DNA of 64,000 bases, taken from NCBI GenBank assembly GCA_000711775.1, contig ARYC01001129.1, forward strand, positions 1-64,000. Direction: 5' to 3'. The stretch's first letter is position 1. Each line of letters opens with the position of its first letter. Source of the stretch: Oxytricha trifallax. Lineage: Eukaryota > Ciliophora > Spirotrichea > Sporadotrichida > Oxytrichidae. Made by a program: the position numbers and the translations under genes. Below the pieces are notes generated by a model that was not told where the DNA came from, searched no databases, and saw only the letters and a program-made list of their open reading frames with translations. Positions 58,061 to 64,000 of the stretch are shown here, piece by piece.

Positions 58061-61000
58061 ATTTTAATCATTCCAATTTTAAAAAAGGGAGTCCTCAGTG
58101 AGCGTAGAATCGCATCAATGAATTGATTATCTCAATTGTTTAATATCTCTAATGATATTAAAATTGGTTGTATAGAAATCTAATTTTTTACCATGAGTTT
58201 CTATGTTAATTATATTATATAAGCCAAATATTAAAAAACATATAAATTAATTTTCATACTTGTATAGTCTTAGTGATTATAAATTACCGTATTAATTGGT
58301 ATCATGATATACTTCTGATATTCTAAAATGTGATATTACCAAACATTAATTGTTGATCAAGGCATGCAGATATTTTTATATTTATTCACACATTTCTGGT
58401 AATTTTATATTAAAATATACCATGAAATATCATATTAGAATGTAGAATTTTTTAAGGGAAATTTATGTAAACAAAAAATAGCTGAATATGAGGTGAAAAT
58501 ATCAAGTTTAATTTGACATAGTAAATTATCCAATTATTGAATTCTTGAAGTGTATAAAATAATGTGAAGTTCAACAACAATAATAATAAAAAAATTAGAA
58601 ACTCAAATTAGATATGGTTAAAAAATATAAAATAAATTAAAGTAGAGTAAATAAGGAACAAAAGTATTCTGTAGTCGTAAGAATGTGAATGTAAGTTGTA
58701 ATAAAATGGAATGTTAAATAAAGGTTCTTATTTATGAAGAAATTACAAAGAGGTTTAAGTTATTAAGTATGAGGACTTTACTAATATTCAATAAGTTCAA
58801 AAAGATTTTAGACAAAAAAGACAAAAATTGATAAATTAAACCAAACAGAAAACATTAAATTCATCAAGAGATATAAGAGTATAGTTCAACGGTCATGAAG
58901 AAAATTCAATATATACTTAATAAGTAAATATAAAATTATAATTTAAAATATTCTTCAGAAATAATCTGCTAAAGTTATGGTTGAAATCAATTTTTAATTA
59001 AATGGAAGCAACAGATAATTATTTATGATGGATAATATTGAGTTTTGTGCATTTATTTAAAACAATAATATATAGAAAACTTACATTGTAATTAAAGGAA
59101 AATTAAAGTGCGAGAAAAAATTAGTAGAAAACCCCAAAACCATTATATAAGCTGGAGTGTAATAAATTTATAATGAAAATACTTCGATTTAATTTCATGC
59201 TATTATATTTTTATGAGAAATTTTAATAACAAATTGAATAATACTAACTTAATAAATGCAATCAATATTCAAATGATTTGGAATTACAAAAGAATACATT
59301 TATTTAGCATTGTATTGGATAAGCTAACTAAAGGTTTTTAATTTAAATATTTGGAAATGCCAGAATGATATTTTAGAATCATAATACTAAACAGTTATTA
59401 ACAGAACACTAAATATAGTAAAATTGAGCTAGATTTTATATATAGTAATAAATGTTTTTGTTGTTTCTTGATCTATTAAATACATCGTAAACTGTATATT
59501 ATATTATATCAGGAAAATAACATGTTGAGAAAAGGGGAAAATGGAAATAGTTTGAGATTTTATGGTCAAGATATTTTTGTAAGGCAGACTCAAAATATTA
59601 GAATTAATCACTAAGCAACTTATAAAATGATTTGTAGTTGAAATTCTTTGAGAAATAGCATTTCATTAGCATGAGATTAAACTTGCTGCATTTTGTTTAA
59701 TATCATAATTAAACAAAAATAAAGGTCGACAAAATATAAAATAATCAATTATTATAGATTGGGAGAAACGAATAGTAAAAATATTGAGGAGTGAGATGTG
59801 TGATAATCAGTAAATGAAGAAGTGTACAAAAATACTATATGTAACAACGTGTAGATAGATCGCGAAGTTTAGATTCAAAGAAATGGCATCCTAGTGTAGA
59901 TATGAGCATAAATATATATTTATTGAATTTGTACAAAAATCACTGGAGTAGACAATTTTTATATGTAATTAAACATTTGAATAACAGTAGATAAAACAGA
60001 AATGGAAATTTAATTTGGGCAAAAACGAATATAAGCTTAATAAGAAAGGTTGTGTTCAAGAATTGAATGAGCAATACTCAATATAAGATATATTTTAATT
60101 GATAAATAAATTTTACCATAATCAGTTAGAGATTGCTAGAATATATAAGATTCCAGTTAACATAGGCTTATTTTGATATTACACATATAATTATTATTAT
60201 TTTTTAACTTTGTCATTTATTACTTTGAACTTTCAATGCATAAATATAGAGAATTAAATAACAATTAACAAATATTTTAACAATTAATATTTTTAAAGTG
60301 ATTGATCAAAATATTTTGTTTGTAAATACATGAATAATAGATGAAAATTATCGGATTTATGAATTAAATATTTTACTCGGTTTTTTATATTTTTATTCGA
60401 ATAATATCCATTAAATACTTCTAAAATATTTTTTTTATTGGAGATCATTAAGTTACTTATTAAGCAGATCCAATAAATAAATTTATTTTATAAGCTGGAA
60501 TTTTAAATCATAATCTGTTCCTTTTTAATTCTATTGCATACTCATGTTAATAAATTCACATTTTCATATTGTTTGGAATGTAAAAGTGCCATTTTAATTG
60601 TTTATACTCTTGACAACTTTACTTTCAAGTAGAGTATCAGAAAAAATAAAAAAAAAACTTCTTATATTTAAAATATTTTCATAATTTTATATTTAAATTA
60701 AATATAATAATATTATATTTCATTGATTTACGACGTCCTTTTGTTAGTATAAATATGAAGGTCATTATAAACCTTTAGAATATATCAAAATCCTAAAAAG
60801 GGATATTAAGAAAAGTTGCCCAACTTAATTTATATAAAGATGAATTTTAGTTCAAGCAGTATTAGTTAAATAAAAAAAAAATGTTGAAGTTTATAGGAAA
60901 CTTAGTCTATACTTGCTAGAAATTATGATAACATAAACTATTATGAATTGCCAATGTTATTTACTGTATCGAGTACTTATAAAATGGCAAATTACTTAAG

Positions 61001-61690
61001 CAAACTTAAATATCTTAATTGAAGATATTCTTAATAAATTAATTCACCAATTTCCAATTTATTTGGATTTTACTTCATAAAATGATTCTACTATTAATGA
61101 CGTATTTATCCCGCTATTAAAATATTTATTGTAAATATATTATTGATCTACAAATTTATTTAATATTATAAAAGTGATTAAAAAAATATAAATTTATTAA
61201 ACCCTTGTTAATCCAGCTTCGAATAGAATACATAAATTTTGTTAAATAAAAGTAAAATATGAAAAATTATCCTAGGATTTAAATTAAAGTTTAATAATTT
61301 CTTAATTTCATAGTTTATCTCAAATAAAATTTATGTTGAAAATATTTGTGATTTTAAGATAAATATATGCAATAAACTTCCTAAAATGTATTTAAGAGCT
61401 ACTTTTTTAATGAAAAAATATGAATTTAGTCTTTCTAATGGAGTGAATTAAATTTGAAAAAAATATTAAAATGTACTTACTACCTACAAAGCTAAAGATA
61501 ATTAATAATCTGGTAAGGTTATGAATTGAAGAGTCCAATTGATAGATTTTATTATTTTTATAATTATTGAATAGCTGTTTCGAAATTAATTCTGGACTTT
61601 ATGTTTACAAAATTATATAGTTTATTAGCATTACAGTATATAAAAACACAGGCAGACAACATACATAGTTTAGATTTAAATGTTTATCTG
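58061..61690. other. AT-rich stretch; one C4A4-like site
   Basis: About 3.6 kb of roughly 20% GC. At 59131-59145 AAAACCCCAAAACC is followed by ATTATATAAG, similar to the transposon end at 1311. No partner end was found. No coding is supported. Confidence 0.35.
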
Positions 61691-62244
61691 TTAAATCATT
61701 TGATTGATTTTTTTTCTTAAGCTTTTAGTGTGAATCTGCTTGAGATACTGAATTAAATTTAAATCCTCAAATACAAATTCTGATAAATTTTCTCCGATAC
61801 CATACAGCTAGTTTGCATGGTTTCTGATAATCTCTCCAAGCGCTACTCTATCTCTAATCTCGACGGCACTGTCTAAATGATTTCAATACGAAATGGGTCC
61901 AGTAAACATTCAATAAATTTAAGCATTTTCGCTTAATTTTGTTTTATTTCCCTAACTTTAACCATTACCTAGACTTTTTTATTTTACCTACAATTAAGGT
62001 TCATATCATTCGAAAAATAATTAAGTACTTTAAAAAACAATTATTTTTTTTTCTGTTTTGGACTGTAACAACAGGTCTCCAGTATTCAAAGTTACATTTG
62101 ATAAAAATAGTTTAAAACTAAATTAATCTTCAATAAGAGTATTCTTGGTTCATATAATCAAACATTAAAATTAAGTGTAAAATCTTGATGAAATTATATC
62201 AATTTAATTAATTCTTAAATTTTTTAACTGAGCATTTTTAGTAT

Positions 62245-62520
62245 TTAGCAGCCAGTCAACCATTTTAATGATTGAATAGCAAACTTTGTCTTATATAGAA
62301 AAATCCATAAATATCTAATAATTGTATTAACGTAAAAGTTAAAAGTTGACGTTTTCTTGTAAGCTAGTATTCCATTTCTAATGCAATACGCCTCTAAAAC
62401 TGGACGTTCAACAAGATTCCACCGAATAGGAATGGTACCAAAAGCTCTTTTCAAGATTTCTTAGAAAGTTACTACAAGAGTAGAGAAGATAACTACACAT
62501 ACTCTCAATCATAATAACAT
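62245..62520 (-). pseudogene. Minus-strand coding-like fragment
   Basis: Reading from about 62520 leftward: RVCVVIFSTLVVTFQEILKR, AFGTIPIRWNLVERPVLEAY, CIRNGILAYKKTSTFNFYVN, then fading into AT-rich text by 62245. One TAA is read as Gln. The middle part has balanced composition and locally higher GC. No family and no start codon were identified. Confidence 0.35.
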
Positions 62521-62714
62521 ATAAAGAAAGGTTTAATTCCAAGATTCACTATAAAAACAATCAGAGTTTAACTGGAAGATTCCTAACTACTTACCGTGAA
62601 TCCTTTACAATAGAGAGACACCTTCACTAAACATTTACTACTTTTTCACAAGGAAGATACCTACAAATAAAACTATCAAGCAAACAAACAGTAAGTTAAT
62701 TAAACAAAGAGTTA

Positions 62715-63110
62715 ACTAGTAGACGCTTCAACTCAATATGAGTATTTATAAATATTCCCAATGTCTCAATCTACTTCAAACATTCATAAAACTCAGAAAT
62801 ACCAAAACCCCATAACTAAATAGGTTGGGAAAAACTACTAAAATTTGAAAAAGAGACTGACTACAAAACCTTTTTAACCAAATCCTAAAAAACAACCTTA
62901 GAAGCCAACTTTCTTCAATTCAAGTAAAATAACTAACAAATAACCTAGAAATTAGGAAACTAGGGTTCTAAACCCACAAAAACAACTAGAGTTTGACAAT
63001 AATAAAGAAAGAGAAAGACTACCCAAAGAATTTTACTTTGGTGAAAACCATATTTCTACAGTCGCTTCATTATAGGGGAATGTACTAAATAGGGAGTTAG
63101 AAAATACGTG
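62715..63110 (+). pseudogene. Plus-strand coding-like fragment with one frameshift
   Basis: One frame reads NIPNVSIYFKHSQNSEIPK, LLKFEKETDYKTFLTKSQKT and TTLEANFLQFKQNNQQIT. Around 62900-62960 it shifts to NQETRVLNPQKQLEFDNNKE, RERLPKEFYFGENHISTVAS and ends near a TGA at about 63108. Gln codons TAA/TAG are frequent and acidic residues common. The CCAAAACCCC near 62800 is part of this frame and is not a telomere repeat. Domain unknown. Confidence 0.4.
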
Positions 63111-63761
63111 ACGACTAAGAACACATCAGAATCTTACAAGATTTTGATCAATACTCCAAAAGATCCTTAAACTATATGGAAAGACGCATCGGTATAGTAG
63201 GTCAACATAGAATTAGATATATTACTAAGAACAAATGAAGTATAAAAATAACTTTTCCTTAGTAATTTTCAAAAATTTAAATACAGTGAGATCAGGTTTT
63301 AATTACTTTAAAGATTAATTGACTTAATGAAAAATCAATCAAGATCCACTGTTTACCTTATATGAAATCCAGTTACTAAACTAACTTAGTCCATTATTTT
63401 AGCATGAGTTAAAATTAAGAATTATATAGGAAAGAGCACTGGTCACTAACCTTATACAATAAGACAAAAATGTTACGGTTAACCAACCTCAACCCTCTAA
63501 TCTCAAAATCTACAGAAGTACAAGAAGGTAGAGATATAGAAAAGAATAGAGAAAGAAGATGAAATAGTTTGAGAAAAGAGAGAGAAGATTTTAATTGAAG
63601 ATAATGTCCACATTAACGATTCTTTCTAGATTTAAAAGGGCTTGACCCTTACATATTACCAACATATAATCGATTTGAGGTCCCAGAGTTTTCAATGTGA
63701 TCTAATTATTATTATTATTAATATTTAAGAGAATTTCTTAAAGATGCTAAAGAAATTTTTT

Positions 63762-63850
63762 AAAGTATCTCTATAAAATTTAAAAGTTCATCAATATCAT
63801 TCGTTATATTTATATCGATATTCTTTAAAAATCATTTAGATTATCACTTT
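63762..63850. repeat. Dispersed repeat, divergent copy 3
   Basis: AAAGTATCTCTATAAAATTT and TTCATCAATATCATTC match the word order of the copies near 14636 and 21356, less well than those match each other. The rest of 63111-64000 is AT-rich with nothing else supported. Confidence 0.35.
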
Positions 63851-64000
63851 ATGCTTTTTAAGAAACTAACAACTTGTAAGAGAAAAGATATTGCATATAA
63901 AATCTGAAAACAACAACAAAAGATTTTAGAAATTTTAAGTTTAAATTATATTTTACTTAGGAATCATCATTATGAATATTAATATAGCAAAGCTAGACCC

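Noticed and set aside
62797..62810. C4A4 telomere-like site CCAAAACCCC
   Set aside because: It lies inside a good coding frame (PKP codons) and has only one repeat unit.
63479..63493. Tetrahymena-like chromosome breakage sequence (core AACCAACCTC)
   Set aside because: Only about 11 of 15 positions fit the 15-base signal, it stands alone, and the telomere-like repeats in the window are of the C4A4 type rather than C4A2.
1..64000. Prokaryotic features (ribosome binding sites, operons, CRISPR, insertion sequences)
   Set aside because: Introns, LINEs, ciliate codon use and base composition are eukaryotic; no direct-repeat spacer array was seen.

Overview
The window is very AT-rich eukaryotic DNA (by eye about 75-80% A+T). 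It looks like ciliate germline or other transposon-laden ciliate DNA. The main evidence is the genetic code. Recognisable protein families (LINE endonuclease and reverse transcriptase, a CCHC knuckle, a Ulp1-like protease, a YHYH domain) read through only if TAA and TAG are taken as glutamine. A standard-code ORF search therefore sees only fragments. In-frame TGA codons also occur inside several coding-like stretches. I cannot tell whether they are decayed Trp/Arg codons (TGA as stop, as in Oxytricha, Stylonychia, Tetrahymena, Paramecium) or sense Trp (as in karyorelicteans and Condylostoma). A 3.2-kb element whose inverted ends carry C4A4 telomere-like repeats resembles the telomere-bearing elements of hypotrichs, so I favour a hypotrich germline without excluding the alternative.

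Layout. 0.8-10.4 kb: one large decayed LINE (APE endonuclease, reverse transcriptase, thumb, CCHC knuckle, long basic linker, Ulp1-like cysteine protease), broken by at least four later insertions. 10.4-14.9 kb: AT desert, a minus-strand coding island, a YHYH-domain pseudogene and a small element with hairpin ends. 17.2-18.0 kb: a MORN-like exon pair and a second Ulp1-like relic. 19.0-23.2 kb: two copies of a 415-bp palindromic element around a decayed ORF, then two coding fragments. 25-34 kb: uncertain ORFs, a 940-bp palindrome, a gene fragment with an in-frame intron, and a minus-strand pseudogene. 34-40 kb: mostly AT desert. 39.8-40.6 kb: a coding fragment. 41.1-44.3 kb: the telomere-bearing-like transposon with a Cys-rich ORF. 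45.3-51 kb: a GC-rich island, a short ORF, a 1.77-kb DNA transposon with GC-rich terminal subrepeats and a perfect 8-bp target duplication, then coding fragments. 54.6-58.1 kb: a 916-bp palindrome and two reverse-transcriptase relics. 58-64 kb: AT desert with two coding fragments.

Limits. At this base composition, with TGA as the only stop, open frames of 200 or more codons arise often by chance, so openness alone was not taken as evidence. I relied on family motifs, locally raised GC, purine-first codon pattern, acidic residue content, splice sites and paired repeat ends. Most coding pieces carry frameshifts, several at homopolymers. They may be pseudogenes or may contain assembly errors. 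Boundaries of decayed pieces are approximate. No rRNA, tRNA or CRISPR was found.
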